A stretch of DNA of 52,482 nt, taken from the NCBI GenBank assembly GCA_020832655.1, contig JAFIEF010000019.1, positions 1 through 52,482 of the forward strand, in the 5' to 3' direction. A model generated the notes under the pieces. The model was not told the origin of the DNA. It was given only the letters and a program-made list of their open reading frames with translations, and did no database searches. The position numbers and the translations under genes are program-made. Shown here in pieces: positions 16,522 through 25,791 of the stretch (the stretch's first letter is position 1; each line of letters opens with the position of its first letter). Source of the stretch: Paracoccaceae bacterium (lineage in GTDB: Bacteria; Pseudomonadota; Alphaproteobacteria; Rhodobacterales; Rhodobacteraceae).

Positions 16522-16729
16522 GCAGCGGCACCCCGTTTTCACGCAGGATCGAGACAGCCATGAAATGATCCTCGCGCCGCACCATCAATCTGCGCGGCAT
16601 CATGCCCAATGTCGATTCGATCGTGTGCATATGGACGTCGATGTCGAACACCTCTATACCCTCTCCTTCTAGAAGGGCGGTGGCAAACGGGATGATCGTG
16701 GGGTCGGTCGTGCGCAGCAGTTCTTTCAT
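16514..16729 (-). CDS. DUF2007 family protein
   Basis: A 71-residue small protein (MKELLRTTDPTIIPFATALLEGEG, IESTLGMMPRRLMV). The DUF2007 fold resembles a ferredoxin-like signal-transducing domain, but its function is not known. ATG 16729 is chosen as the family start; an open 5' extension exists. It overlaps the downstream methyltransferase start and is divergent from the polyprenyl synthase gene. Confidence 0.8.
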   Translation of the reverse strand: MKELLRTTDPTIIPFATALLEGEGIEVFDIDVHMHTIESTLGMMPRRLMVRREDHFMAVSILRENGVPLHG

Positions 16730-16776
16730 GGCAACACAGTAAAGTCTGATCGCAGGCTTTGTCGAGACGCGGCGCG

Positions 16777-17787
16777 ATGGGGGCAATGGACAGTCAGTTT
16801 ATGCAGCGGGCACCGCATGAGATGTTGGCGGAATATCTGGGCGATGATCTGGCGCAGGTCAATGCGCTGATCCGCGCGCGCATGGCATCCGAACATGCCC
16901 CGCGCATCCCCGAAGTCACGGCCCATCTGATCGAGGCGGGCGGCAAGCGCATCCGCCCGATGCTGGTGCTGGCCGCCAGCCGCATCTGCGGCTATCAGGG
17001 GCAGCATCACCATCATCTGGCCGCGACGGTCGAATTCATCCACACGGCGACGCTGTTGCATGATGATGTGGTCGATGAAAGCCGCAAGCGGCGCGGGCGG
17101 GCCACGGCCAATCTGCTGTGGGACAACAAATCCTCGGTGCTGGTGGGCGATTACCTGTTTGCGCGCGCGTTTCAGTTGATGGTGGAATGCGGGTCATTGC
17201 GGGTGCTGGACATTCTGGCCAATGCCTCTGCCACCATTGCCGAGGGCGAGGTGCTGCAACTGACCACGGCGCAGAACATCGCCACCACGGAAGATCAGTA
17301 TCTGCGCGTCATTCGCGGCAAGACCGCGGCGCTGTTTTCAGCCGCGACCGAAGCAGGGGCCGTGCTGGCCGGCGCTGACGAGGCGCAGATCAGGGCGCTG
17401 TTCGATTATGGCGATGCGCTGGGCATCAGCTTCCAGATCGTCGATGATTATCTGGATTATGGCGGGGCAGGGGACGGCATCGGCAAGGATATCGGCGATG
17501 ATTTCCGCGAAGGCAAGCTGACCCTGCCTGTGATCCGCGCGATTGCGTCAGCAGGTGGCGAAGAGCGGGCCTTCTGGCGGCGCGTGCTGGAAAAGGGCCA
17601 GCAGCAAGCGGGCGATCTGGACCATGCGCTGGGTCTTCTGGCCCGACATGGCACGCTGTCAAGCACGCGCGCCGAGGCGCTGGACTGGGGCGCGCGCGCC
17701 AAAGCCGCGCTGGAACCCCTGCCAGAGCATCCGCTGCGCCAGATGCTGGCTGACCTGGCCGATTACGTGGTCGCGCGCGTTTACTGA
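16777..17787 (+). CDS. polyprenyl (octa/decaprenyl) diphosphate synthase
   Basis: Makes the long isoprenoid side chain of ubiquinone. The product is about 336 residues with two Asp-rich motifs, LLHDDVVDESRKRRG and QIVDDYLDY, plus GGKRIRPMLVLA at the IPP site. I place the start at ATG 16777; ATG 16786 and TTG 16759 are also possible, and the ribosome site is weak. It is divergent from DUF2007. The chain length cannot be read safely, though alphaproteobacteria often make Q-10. Confidence 0.9.
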   Translation: MGAMDSQFMQRAPHEMLAEYLGDDLAQVNALIRARMASEHAPRIPEVTAHLIEAGGKRIRPMLVLAASRICGYQGQHHHHLAATVEFIHTATLLHDDVVDESRKRRGRATANLLWDNKSSVLVGDYLFARAFQLMVECGSLRVLDILANASATIAEGEVLQLTTAQNIATTEDQYLRVIRGKTAALFSAATEAGAVLAGADEAQIRALFDYGDALGISFQIVDDYLDYGGAGDGIGKDIGDDFREGKLTLPVIRAIASAGGEERAFWRRVLEKGQQQAGDLDHALGLLARHGTLSSTRAEALDWGARAKAALEPLPEHPLRQMLADLADYVVARVY

Positions 17788-17822
17788 AAAATGGCCTGTC
17801 AAGAAATTTCGATCCGGAAGGA

Positions 17823-17857
17823 TTGACATTTACTGTTGCAAATGCTTCTCATTTGCA
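17823..17857 (+). promoter_or_regulatory. Fur/Mur-like box on the metal-uptake promoter
   Basis: A perfect inverted repeat TGCAAATG (17837-17844), CTTCT, CATTTGCA (17850-17857) overlaps a promoter candidate with TTGACA (17823-17828) and TCTCAT (17847-17852). The palindrome lies 39 bases before the transporter start. It resembles the metal-responsive boxes of the Fur/Mur family in alphaproteobacteria, so repression under metal-rich conditions is likely. Confidence 0.7.
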
Positions 17858-17895
17858 TTTATGAAGTGCGCAGAGCAATCAACACGGAGCACCCC

Positions 17896-18882
17896 ATGCG
17901 TTCTTTCCCTGCGACTTCCCCGGTTCTGGCCGCATCGGCGGTTTTGGCCCTGGCGGTGCCTGCGAAGGCAGAAGAGCCGCCCCTGAAAGTGCTGGCCACG
18001 GTCGGCATGATCGCGGATATCGCGCAGCAGGTTGCGGGCGATTGCGCCACTGTGCAAACCCTGATGGGGCCGGGGGTGGACCCGCATTACTACTCTGCCC
18101 GTCCCAGCGATGTCCGCGCCATCGCCGAGGCCGAACTGATCTTCTATGTCGATCAGTCGCTGGAAGAGCGGCTGGCCGAGACGCTGGACCGCTTTCGCGA
18201 CCGCACCCCCACTTTGGGGCTGGCGGGGGCGGCATTTGCGGATACGGATCTTCTGGAAGACCCGGACGAGCCGGGCGCAACCGACCCGCATCTGTGGATG
18301 GATGTGCAGCGCTGGGCGCGCATCGCGCCGGTGATCGCCGATGCCATCGCTGATCAGCGCCCCGGTTGCGCCGCTGATATGGCGGAAAACACCATGACCC
18401 TGACCGCGCAGCTTGATGCGCTGCATCACTGGCTGGGCGAAGCCATCGCCACCATCCCCGAAGGCCAGCGGCTTCTGGTGACAGCGCATGACGCCTTCTA
18501 CTACTTCGCCGATGCCTATGGGGTCGAGGCGTCAGAGGCGATTGAAGGTATTTCCACCACGACCGAGGCCAGCATCGCCGATATCCGCGAGGTGGCCGAT
18601 TTCGTGATCGAACGCGGCGTGCCTGCGGTATTTGTTGAAACCACGGTCAGCCCCCGCACTGTTCAGGCGCTGGTGGCCGAGGTGCAAAGCCGTGGTGGCG
18701 ATGTCGTGATCGGGGGAGAGCTTTTCTCTGACGCGATGGGCGATAGCGGCACGCCAGAGGGCAGCTATATCGGCATGATGCGCGCCAATGCCATCACCAT
18801 CGTCACGGCGCTGGGCGGCGCATTGCCCGACTGGCCCGATGCCTTGCAGGGCTGGGCCGATCACTGGGGGATCTCGCATTAG
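17896..18882 (+). CDS. Mn/Zn ABC transporter substrate-binding protein (TroA/SitA type)
   Basis: Periplasmic cluster A-I metal-binding protein, 328 residues, with signal peptide (residues 1-25, ending VPAKA). Probable ligands are His64 (VDPHYYSARPSDV), His132 (TDPHLWMDVQRW), His198 (VTAHDAFYYF) and Asp279 (GELFSDAMG). Three His plus one Asp matches TroA; Mn-selective members such as PsaA have Glu at the third place, so the metal (Zn or Mn) is open. It opens the four-gene operon behind a Fur/Mur-like box. ATG 17896 follows CACGGAG. Confidence 0.92.
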   Translation: MRSFPATSPVLAASAVLALAVPAKAEEPPLKVLATVGMIADIAQQVAGDCATVQTLMGPGVDPHYYSARPSDVRAIAEAELIFYVDQSLEERLAETLDRFRDRTPTLGLAGAAFADTDLLEDPDEPGATDPHLWMDVQRWARIAPVIADAIADQRPGCAADMAENTMTLTAQLDALHHWLGEAIATIPEGQRLLVTAHDAFYYFADAYGVEASEAIEGISTTTEASIADIREVADFVIERGVPAVFVETTVSPRTVQALVAEVQSRGGDVVIGGELFSDAMGDSGTPEGSYIGMMRANAITIVTALGGALPDWPDALQGWADHWGISH

Positions 18883-18956
18883 ACCGGCCAATCGGATAAG
18901 GCTTGGCTTGCGCGGTGCCAGTGGCGCTGCGCGTGTTTCCTTCATCAGGACACCCC

Positions 18957-19733
18957 ATGCAAAATGATGCCCTTCACGAACCCGATCAGGCGCTGCATGT
19001 CGAGGATCTGACCGTCACCTATGGCGATGTGCCTGCGCTGTGGGATATTGATCTGGATGTGCCGCCGGGGGTGATGTGCGCCATTGTCGGGCCGAACGGG
19101 TCGGGCAAATCGACGTTGCTGAAAGCCGCGCTGGGGCTGGTGCGCCCGGTGGCGGGGCATGTGCGCTTTCTGGGCCGGGTGGCGTCGCAGATGCGCGGCC
19201 GGATCGGTTATGTGCCCCAGCGCCAGAGCGTGGATTGGGATTTCCCCACCACCGCGCGCGATGTGGTCGAGATGGGGCTTTATCACCGTCTGGGCTGGCT
19301 GCGCCGCCCCGGCAGGCGTGAGCGCGCGCGCGCAATCGACGCGCTGGCCGAGGTGGGTATGCAGGATTACGCCAGCCGCCAGATCAGCCAGCTTTCGGGC
19401 GGGCAGCAACAGCGCGTCTTCATCGCCCGCGCGCTGGTGCAGGATGCGCCGATCCTGATCCTTGACGAGCCGATGGCCGGGGTCGATGCCACCACCGAAG
19501 ATGTGATCATGACGCTGCTGAAGCGCCAGCGCGATGCGGGCAAGACCGTGATCGTGGTGCATCATGATCTGACCACGCTGCGGCGCAATTTCGACTGGAT
19601 GGTGATCCTCAATCGCCGCATCATCGCCCAGGGGCCGGTCGATCAGGTCTATACCGTCGATAATCTGCGCGCAGCTTACGGGCGGCAACTGGCGGTCATT
19701 GCGGCCTCTGGCACGGCCGGGTCGCCGCCATGA
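18957..19733 (+). CDS. Mn/Zn ABC transporter ATP-binding protein
   Basis: A 258-residue ABC ATPase. Walker A is GPNGSGKST (residues 45-53), the signature is LSGGQQQR, Walker B is LILDEP, and the H-loop is VVHHDL. Upstream of the P-loop are the usual A-loop residues (TVTYGDVPALWD). ATG 18957 follows AGGA. Its stop overlaps the first permease start (ATGA), which puts ATPase and permease translation in step. Confidence 0.96.
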   Translation: MQNDALHEPDQALHVEDLTVTYGDVPALWDIDLDVPPGVMCAIVGPNGSGKSTLLKAALGLVRPVAGHVRFLGRVASQMRGRIGYVPQRQSVDWDFPTTARDVVEMGLYHRLGWLRRPGRRERARAIDALAEVGMQDYASRQISQLSGGQQQRVFIARALVQDAPILILDEPMAGVDATTEDVIMTLLKRQRDAGKTVIVVHHDLTTLRRNFDWMVILNRRIIAQGPVDQVYTVDNLRAAYGRQLAVIAASGTAGSPP

Positions 19734-20884
19734 CCGCCCTGGCAGGGGTCTTCACTGGCGGTATCGTTCAGACCGTGCTGCTGGGCGCGGCGCTTCTGGG
19801 GGCGATCAGCGGCATGCTGGGGGCGTTTGCGCTGCTGCGTCGTCAAAGCCTGATCGGCGATGCGCTGGCCCATGCAGCCCTGCCCGGTATCTGTCTGGGC
19901 TTCCTGATTGCGGGCGGGCGCGAGTTGGGCAGCATTCTGGCGGGTGCGTTTTTCACCGGCACGCTGGCCGCGCTGGTGATGATGCTGATCATCCGCAGCA
20001 CAAGGCTGAAGACCGATGCCGCGCTGGGCATAGTGCTAAGCGTGTTCTTCGCCGTGGGGGTGGTGCTGCTGACCCATCTGCAGGGGCAGGGCGGGGCGGC
20101 CAGCGTGGGGCTGAACAGCTTCCTGTTCGGGCAGGCCGCCGCGATCCTGCGCAGCGATCTGTGGATCATGGGCGGCGTCGGGCTGGTCACGCTGGCGCTG
20201 GTGGCGGGCTTGTGGAAGGAATTCAAGCTGGTCAGTTTCGACCCCGATTTCGCGCGCGCCTCTGGCCTGCCGGTGACGGCGCTGGAAGGGTTGCTGACGA
20301 TCATGGTGGCGCTGGCGATTGTAATCGGGCTGCAACTGGTGGGGGTGGTGCTGATGGTCGCGCTTCTGATCGCGCCTGCCGCCGCAGCACGGCAATGGAC
20401 AGCATCGCTGGGGGCGATGGTGGCGCTGTCGGCGCTGATCGGGGCGGCCAGCGGGGCCGGGGGCGCGCTGATCAGCGCCTTTGGGCGGGGGCTGGCCACG
20501 GGGCCGGTGGTGGTGTTGCTGGCCACGGGCGCTGTGGTGGTGTCGTTGCTGCTTGCACCGGGGCGCGGGCTGGTGTGGCAGGCATGGGCTGCGCGCCGCG
20601 CCCGCGCGCGCATTGGCGATGGCCGCGTCTTGCTGACACTGCATGCGCTGGCGCGCGCGCATGATGACCCGCGCTACAAGACCGAGCACGGCATGTTGCA
20701 CGCGGCGCTGGGCGTGACGCCTTCGGCGCAGCATCTGGCGCGGCTGGAGCAGCGCGGACTGATTCGCGCCGTCAGCCACCCGCCCGAAACCACCCCGCAT
20801 TGGGAACTGACCAGCGCAGGGTATCGCGAGGCCGCGCTTCTGGCCGGGCGGTCTGAAACCGACGCAGAGGAGCAGGGCGCATGA
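19730..20884 (+). CDS. Mn/Zn ABC transporter permease 1 with C-terminal winged helix
   Basis: A 384-residue protein: an ABC-3 type permease with about eight membrane helices (residues 1-285), including DALAHAALPGICLGF near the N-terminus and SFDPDFARASGLPV as the coupling region. The last 90 residues (about 294-373) are soluble and read as a winged helix-turn-helix (LHALARAHDD, SAQHLARLEQRGLIRAV, ELTSAGYREAAL). Typical family members are about 280-300 residues, so the tail is an addition. ATG 19730 overlaps the ATPase stop; the stop overlaps permease 2. Confidence 0.93.
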   Translation: MTALAGVFTGGIVQTVLLGAALLGAISGMLGAFALLRRQSLIGDALAHAALPGICLGFLIAGGRELGSILAGAFFTGTLAALVMMLIIRSTRLKTDAALGIVLSVFFAVGVVLLTHLQGQGGAASVGLNSFLFGQAAAILRSDLWIMGGVGLVTLALVAGLWKEFKLVSFDPDFARASGLPVTALEGLLTIMVALAIVIGLQLVGVVLMVALLIAPAAAARQWTASLGAMVALSALIGAASGAGGALISAFGRGLATGPVVVLLATGAVVVSLLLAPGRGLVWQAWAARRARARIGDGRVLLTLHALARAHDDPRYKTEHGMLHAALGVTPSAQHLARLEQRGLIRAVSHPPETTPHWELTSAGYREAALLAGRSETDAEEQGA

Positions 20885-22017
20885 TCGCGGCCTTTTTCGA
20901 CTCGATCCCTGCCATGATCCTGCTGACCGGCTGCCTTGTCGGCATTTCCAGCGCCGTGCTGGGCACCTTCCTTGTGCTGCGCGGCAATTCGATGCTGACC
21001 GATGCAATCAGCCATTCGATTGTCTTCGGCATTGTGATTACATGGATGCTGACCGCGCAAATCTCTGGCCCGCTGCAATTGCTGGGGGCGGCGCTGACAG
21101 GGGTGCTGACCGTGCTGGCGGTCGAATGGCTGGCGCGCTCTGGCCTGGTGAAGATGGATGCCGCGATCGGGCTGGTATTTCCGGCGCTGTTTGCTGCGGG
21201 CGTGCTGCTGATCGCGCTGCATGCGCGCGACATTCATCTGCATGTGGATTCGGTGCTGCTGGGCGAGATCGGCTTTGTCTGGCTGCACCGGGTTTCGCTC
21301 TGGGGGCTGGAAATCCCGGTCTCGGTCGCAAGCCTTGGCGTGGTGATGGCGGTCAATCTGGCCTTCGTGCTGGGATTCTGGAAGGAACTGAAGCTCAGCA
21401 GCTTTGACCCCGGTCTGGCGCTGGTGCTGGGGTTTGCGCCGGGGGTAATGCATTACGCGCTGCTGACCCTGACCAGCGTGACCGCCGTGGCCGCGTTCGA
21501 TGCGGTGGGGGCGGTGCTGTTCATCGCTTTTGTCATCGTGCCCCCGGCCACCGCCTATCTGCTGACGCGACGGCTGTGGCTGATGATGGCGCTGGCAGTC
21601 GCACTGTCGCTCGCCTCCTGTCTGTCAGGCTACTGGCTGGCGGTCAAATGGGATGTGTCCATTGGCGGGATGATGGCATCGATGACGGGGCTGTGGTTTG
21701 CGCTGGCGTTGCTGTTTGCGCCCGGGCGCGGGCTGCTGGCGCAGGGATTGCGGCGCGGGCGCGTGCGGGCCGATCATGACAGCGCCGTGCTGGTCGCGCA
21801 TCTGGCCACGCATCAGGGCACCGACGCGATGGCCCGCGAAAACACGCTGGATGCGATAATGACCCATCTGGGCTGGACCCATGCCCGCGCCCGCGCGGCC
21901 ATTCTGCGCGCCCATGATCGCGGGTTGATCGAACGCCGCGCGGGCCTGCTGAGCCTGCGCCCCAAAGGGGCGGCGATGGCGCGCGAGACCTTTGGGCCGG
22001 GCGCTGCGGGGCGGTAG
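20881..22017 (+). CDS. Mn/Zn ABC transporter permease 2 with C-terminal winged helix
   Basis: A 378-residue second permease, paralogous to the first, with TDAISHSIVFGIVITWML and SSFDPGLALVLGFAPGV as family markers. Residues from about 297 on are soluble: VLVAHLATHQGTDAM, AIMTHLGWTHARARAAILR, AHDRGLIERR, LRPKGAAMARE, again a winged-helix-like tail and unrelated in detail to that of permease 1. ATG 20881 overlaps the first permease stop. The pair probably forms a heterodimeric channel with the two tails on the cytoplasmic side. Confidence 0.93.
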   Translation: MIAAFFDSIPAMILLTGCLVGISSAVLGTFLVLRGNSMLTDAISHSIVFGIVITWMLTAQISGPLQLLGAALTGVLTVLAVEWLARSGLVKMDAAIGLVFPALFAAGVLLIALHARDIHLHVDSVLLGEIGFVWLHRVSLWGLEIPVSVASLGVVMAVNLAFVLGFWKELKLSSFDPGLALVLGFAPGVMHYALLTLTSVTAVAAFDAVGAVLFIAFVIVPPATAYLLTRRLWLMMALAVALSLASCLSGYWLAVKWDVSIGGMMASMTGLWFALALLFAPGRGLLAQGLRRGRVRADHDSAVLVAHLATHQGTDAMARENTLDAIMTHLGWTHARARAAILRAHDRGLIERRAGLLSLRPKGAAMARETFGPGAAGR

Positions 22018-22110
22018 TGTCACGCACCGTTCCCGCCTGCCGCACCCCCTTCATATCTGTCGCGCGCATTGGGGCTGGAACTGGGCGGCGGTTTTGGCTA
22101 GGAAAATTCC

Positions 22111-23154
22111 ATGCAAACGCGGCTTACCATACCCCGCCCCGATGACTGGCATCTGCATCTGCGCGATGGCGCGATGCTGGCCGGGATCGCGCCTGAATCC
22201 GCGCGCCATTTCGCGCGCGCGATCATCATGCCCAATCTGGTGCCGCCGGTCGTGACCGGCGCGCAGGCGGCGGCCTATCGTGACCGCATCCTTGCTGTCA
22301 CCGGCAGCGGGTTTACGCCCCTGATGACGCTCTATCTGACCGAGGCTACGGATCCTGCCGATGTGGTGGCTGCCCATGCCGCCGGGATCATCACGGCGGT
22401 CAAGCTTTACCCGGCCGGGGCCACCACCAACTCGGCCTCTGGTGTGCGCGATTTCGACCGCGTGCGCGGGGTGCTGGACGCAATGGCGGATGCAGGCATC
22501 CCGCTGCTGTGTCATGGCGAAGTCACCGACCCCGAGATCGACATCTTCGACCGTGAGGCAGTATTCATAGAGCGCGTGCTCGACCCGATCCGCCGCGCCA
22601 CGCCGGGGCTGCGGGTGGTGATGGAACATATCACCACCTCTGACGCGGTGGCCTATGTACAAAGCCAGCCCGCTGATCTGGGCGCGACCATCACCACCCA
22701 CCATCTGGTGATCAACCGCAATCATATTCTGGTGGGGGGCATCAAGCCGCATTACTACTGCCTGCCCGTGGCCAAGCGTGAAACCCATCGTCAGGCACTG
22801 CTGAAGGCGGCGATCTCGGGCGACCCGCGCTTCTTTCTGGGCACCGACAGCGCGCCCCATGCCGATGACGCCAAGGAATCGGCCTGTGGCTGTGCGGGCT
22901 GCTTTACGGCCACCAACACCCTCTCAGTGCTGGCGCAGGTCTTTGACGATGCAGGCGCGCTGGACCGGCTGGAAGGCTTTGTCAGCCGCCACGGCCCGGC
23001 TTTCTATGGCCTGCCGGTCAATGATACGACCCTGATACTGGAAAAGACCGACAGCCCTGTCACTTATCCCGCCAGAATTGACACCGGGGCCGGGCCGGTC
23101 ACGGTGTTCGACCCCGGCTTCCCGCTTTACTGGCAGGTGACGCAAGAGATCTGA
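22111..23154 (+). CDS. pyrC: dihydroorotase
   Basis: Closes carbamoyl-aspartate to dihydroorotate in pyrimidine synthesis. The 347-residue length and motifs are those of the E. coli-type (class II) enzyme. Binuclear zinc site: His14 and His16 ([10 protein letters not shown]), carboxylated Lys98 ([17 protein letters not shown]), His135 (LLCHGE) and His173 (MEHITT). The catalytic Asp lies in [17 protein letters not shown] precedes ATG 22111. pyrE follows after 78 bases that hold an intergenic element. Confidence 0.97.
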   Translation: MQTRLTIPRPDDWHLHLRDGAMLAGIAPESARHFARAIIMPNLVPPVVTGAQAAAYRDRILAVTGSGFTPLMTLYLTEATDPADVVAAHAAGIITAVKLYPAGATTNSASGVRDFDRVRGVLDAMADAGIPLLCHGEVTDPEIDIFDREAVFIERVLDPIRRATPGLRVVMEHITTSDAVAYVQSQPADLGATITTHHLVINRNHILVGGIKPHYYCLPVAKRETHRQALLKAAISGDPRFFLGTDSAPHADDAKESACGCAGCFTATNTLSVLAQVFDDAGALDRLEGFVSRHGPAFYGLPVNDTTLILEKTDSPVTYPARIDTGAGPVTVFDPGFPLYWQVTQEI

Positions 23155-23166
23155 CCCTCTCTCTCG

Positions 23167-23188
23167 CTTCATCTTGCCAAAAATACTC
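23167..23188. repeat. Rhodobacterales intergenic element copy 2
   Basis: CTTCATCTTGCCAAAAATACTC lies between pyrC and pyrE. It has no G-run hairpin, and its orientation relative to the flanking genes is opposite to copies 1 and 3. Confidence 0.65.
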
Positions 23189-23232
23189 AACTCCCCGCCC
23201 GCGCCACGGGCCAGACGCTTCAGAGGACAGCC

Positions 23233-23904
23233 ATGATCCCCGCCACCTACCCCGACCGCCAGACTGTCGCCCGCCTGAGTGCGCGGATGCTGCTGGACAT
23301 CAAGGCGGTGCATTTCAACGCGGCAGAGCCGTTTACCTTCGCCAGCGGGCTGAAGGCGCCGACCTATATCGATTGCCGCAAGCTGATCAGCTTTCCGCGT
23401 ATTCGGTCATCGCTGATGGATTTCCTGACCTGCCGCGTGCTGGAGGATGCGGGGTTCGAGGCGTTCGACAATATCGCAGGCGGCGAAACGGCGGGCATCC
23501 CCTTTGCAGCACTTGTGGCCGAACGCATGGCGCTGCCCATGAGCTATGTGCGCAAGAAGCCCAAGGGTTACGGTCGCAATGCGCGGATCGAAGGCGCGAT
23601 GTCAGAGGGTCAGCGCGTGCTGCTGGTCGAGGATCTGACTACCGATGGCGGATCAAAGCTCAGCTTCGTCGATGCCATCCGCGACACCGGCGCGGATTGC
23701 GCGCATACGGCGGTGATCTTCTACTACGGTATCTTCCCCGAAACCGAACCGCGTCTGGCCGAACATGGCGTCAAGCTGCATTATCTGTGCACATGGTGGG
23801 ATGTGCTGGCAGAGGCCCGCCGCGGCGGCGATTTCGATACGGCCACGCTGGACGCGGTCGAAGCCTTTCTGCGCGCGCCGCGCGAATGGGGGGCGGGGGC
23901 GTAA
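23233..23904 (+). CDS. pyrE: orotate phosphoribosyltransferase
   Basis: Adds orotate to PRPP to form OMP. A 223-residue type I phosphoribosyltransferase. The PRPP motif [15 protein letters not shown] is intact and [14 protein letters not shown] is the flexible catalytic loop region. ATG 23233 follows AGAGGACAG. It is co-oriented with pyrC and could share its transcript. The gene ends about 60 bases before the convergent hydrolase-lipoprotein gene. Confidence 0.96.
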   Translation: MIPATYPDRQTVARLSARMLLDIKAVHFNAAEPFTFASGLKAPTYIDCRKLISFPRIRSSLMDFLTCRVLEDAGFEAFDNIAGGETAGIPFAALVAERMALPMSYVRKKPKGYGRNARIEGAMSEGQRVLLVEDLTTDGGSKLSFVDAIRDTGADCAHTAVIFYYGIFPETEPRLAEHGVKLHYLCTWWDVLAEARRGGDFDTATLDAVEAFLRAPREWGAGA

Positions 23905-23966
23905 AGCCCTCGCGCGTGCAGGCGCATGGCGATCCGCCTGGGGGCGGGCAGGGCGCGCGTGGCGGA

Positions 23967-25703
23967 TCACTCCGGCCCGCCCGCCACGTTATCCAGCACC
24001 ATCTGCGACAGCGCGCACCACATCGCATAGTTCTGAAACCCGCCATGTTTGCTGATGACGTTGTCGTAAGCGCGCATATTCCATATCGGCGAATTCGCCG
24101 GGGCAACCGATCTTACTGTCTGCTCGACGCCGACCTGATCGCGATCAGCCATCCATTGATCTCGCTCGGACACTGGTACCGCCAGATGATGCCTGATCTG
24201 GACAATCACCGTGCGTCCTTCTGTGTCCCAGGACAGCAACTCATTTCTGGTCCTGTTTTGGTATGAGGTATCCCAGCTTCTGCCAAATTTGTTCTGTGCA
24301 CGGCTTCGGGCCTGAAAAAGCCAAGGTTCGATTGCGGGGCAGTCATTGTAGCGCGGATCCTCGGCACCGGCAAAGGTGGTGCTGACCTTTGGAGCCTGAT
24401 TCGTGACCATGTCATGCGTGGCCCCGACTTCCGGGCCAAAGACCCGCCGCCTTGTGAGGCCTGCATCTCTTTCAGTTCCGGTCACTTTTCCGATGCGATA
24501 ATCTGCCGCATGATGGCCGATGGCGCGGACATCTTCGCCGTATTTCAGGTCTCGGCGCATGGCCAGCGTGAAGACTGCCCCGGTCGTCGTGTCACATTTC
24601 GGGCGTCCGCCTGACGGTCGCTCGATTTCAGACCAGCTGCAGGTTGAGGTTATGGACAGATAGCGGGGCCTTTGCGTGATCGGGAACAGGGTTTCGAAGC
24701 GGCGTTCCTCGATCGAGCCGATGTAATCCTGCCTTTCAGGCCGATAATCGGGCAGGCCAGCCTTATGGCGAATTTTCCGTTGGAGGCTGTTCATTTTCGA
24801 TGCCTCTGCCGCCGGGTTGAGCAGAACAATCAGATCTGCGAATGGCAATGCAAATTCATCCCCCGGCGTATGATCATGCAACGCTTGCAGAAGCGGACCC
24901 TCGACTGCAGTCGCGATCATGTTGCCACCCAGCGAATGCCCAAACACCGAAAACGTGTCAGGGTGCGCGGGTCGTTTGGCCGAGTACGATTTCAGATCAT
25001 CGTCAATTCTGCCTAGCAGGTCATGCAGGCCGGCGGCTATACGTTCACTGGCACGCTTGCGCGCCCAGAAGGTCCAGACACTGCCTACAAAGCCCAAAGC
25101 ATTGCCAAGCTTGCCCCGCCTCGTCGGCTCCCCAAAAGAGCGCCCTCGCCAGCCGACATAGACACCGGTCACGACGGCGTTTTCGTCGCGTTCTTTCACG
25201 AAGCTGCTGGAATAATTCAGCAATGTCCGGAAGGTGCGGACATTGGCATTGTCCAGCGCGGCATCATGGCGCCAGCCATGCACGAACATAATGACATGGT
25301 TGCGTTTGCCGGCGGCGCTGTTTTCCTTCAGCGATTTGCGAAGTCTCGTCAGCTGCTCTTCTTTCAGATACCGGCCGTCTTCCGACAATTCCACGAAGGC
25401 CAGATTGAACCGGTGTGCCGGGTTGTCCTGTCCATTGATCCGGCTTGCCAGCGTCGCCGGTTCTGACGCGCCAGCATGCTGCTGGAAATGGCAATGCGCA
25501 GGGGTCGCTTTTCTGGGCGCGTTCGCAGAGGTCAGCACATCCGGGCTGAGGTTGCGCTCATGCCTTCTGCCTTTACCCTGATCCGGCAGGAAGATCAGGT
25601 TCTCGTCGCAATACTGGTCCTGATGATTGCGATATACCCTGTCGCGCCCAGTGCAGGAGGCCAGCACAAGGCAGGCAAGGCATGACAGGATGACAAATTT
25701 CAT
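23967..25703 (-). CDS. alpha/beta-hydrolase-fold lipoprotein, likely acquired
   Basis: A 578-residue protein with a lipobox N-terminus (MKFVILSCLACLVLASCTG) and an alpha/beta-hydrolase core. HVIMFVHGWRHD is the oxyanion-side loop and FSVFGHSLGGNM carries the nucleophile serine (GxSxG); a later acid and His are not placed with confidence. The gene is visibly poorer in GC than its neighbours, with many A/T-rich third positions, which points to horizontal transfer. It lies between pyrE and rsmA and starts at ATG 25703. It resembles DUF900-type esterase/lipase proteins, but its substrate is unknown. Confidence 0.85.
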   Translation of the reverse strand: MKFVILSCLACLVLASCTGRDRVYRNHQDQYCDENLIFLPDQGKGRRHERNLSPDVLTSANAPRKATPAHCHFQQHAGASEPATLASRINGQDNPAHRFNLAFVELSEDGRYLKEEQLTRLRKSLKENSAAGKRNHVIMFVHGWRHDAALDNANVRTFRTLLNYSSSFVKERDENAVVTGVYVGWRGRSFGEPTRRGKLGNALGFVGSVWTFWARKRASERIAAGLHDLLGRIDDDLKSYSAKRPAHPDTFSVFGHSLGGNMIATAVEGPLLQALHDHTPGDEFALPFADLIVLLNPAAEASKMNSLQRKIRHKAGLPDYRPERQDYIGSIEERRFETLFPITQRPRYLSITSTCSWSEIERPSGGRPKCDTTTGAVFTLAMRRDLKYGEDVRAIGHHAADYRIGKVTGTERDAGLTRRRVFGPEVGATHDMVTNQAPKVSTTFAGAEDPRYNDCPAIEPWLFQARSRAQNKFGRSWDTSYQNRTRNELLSWDTEGRTVIVQIRHHLAVPVSERDQWMADRDQVGVEQTVRSVAPANSPIWNMRAYDNVISKHGGFQNYAMWCALSQMVLDNVAGGPE

Positions 25704-25731
25704 GATGGCGCCCAATGCTGCAGAAATAACG

Positions 25732-25752
25732 ACAATGTGAATTACAATGTGA
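25732..25752. promoter_or_regulatory. ACAATGTGA direct repeat upstream of the hydrolase lipoprotein
   Basis: ACAATGTGA occurs at 25732-25740 and 25744-25752, 12 bases apart, about 30 bases upstream of the hydrolase start at 25703. This fits an operator or promoter duplication; the binding factor is unknown. Confidence 0.35.
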
Positions 25753-25791
25753 CGCTAGGTAAGCTGTCGCGCAAAATCAAGAAATTTTCGG

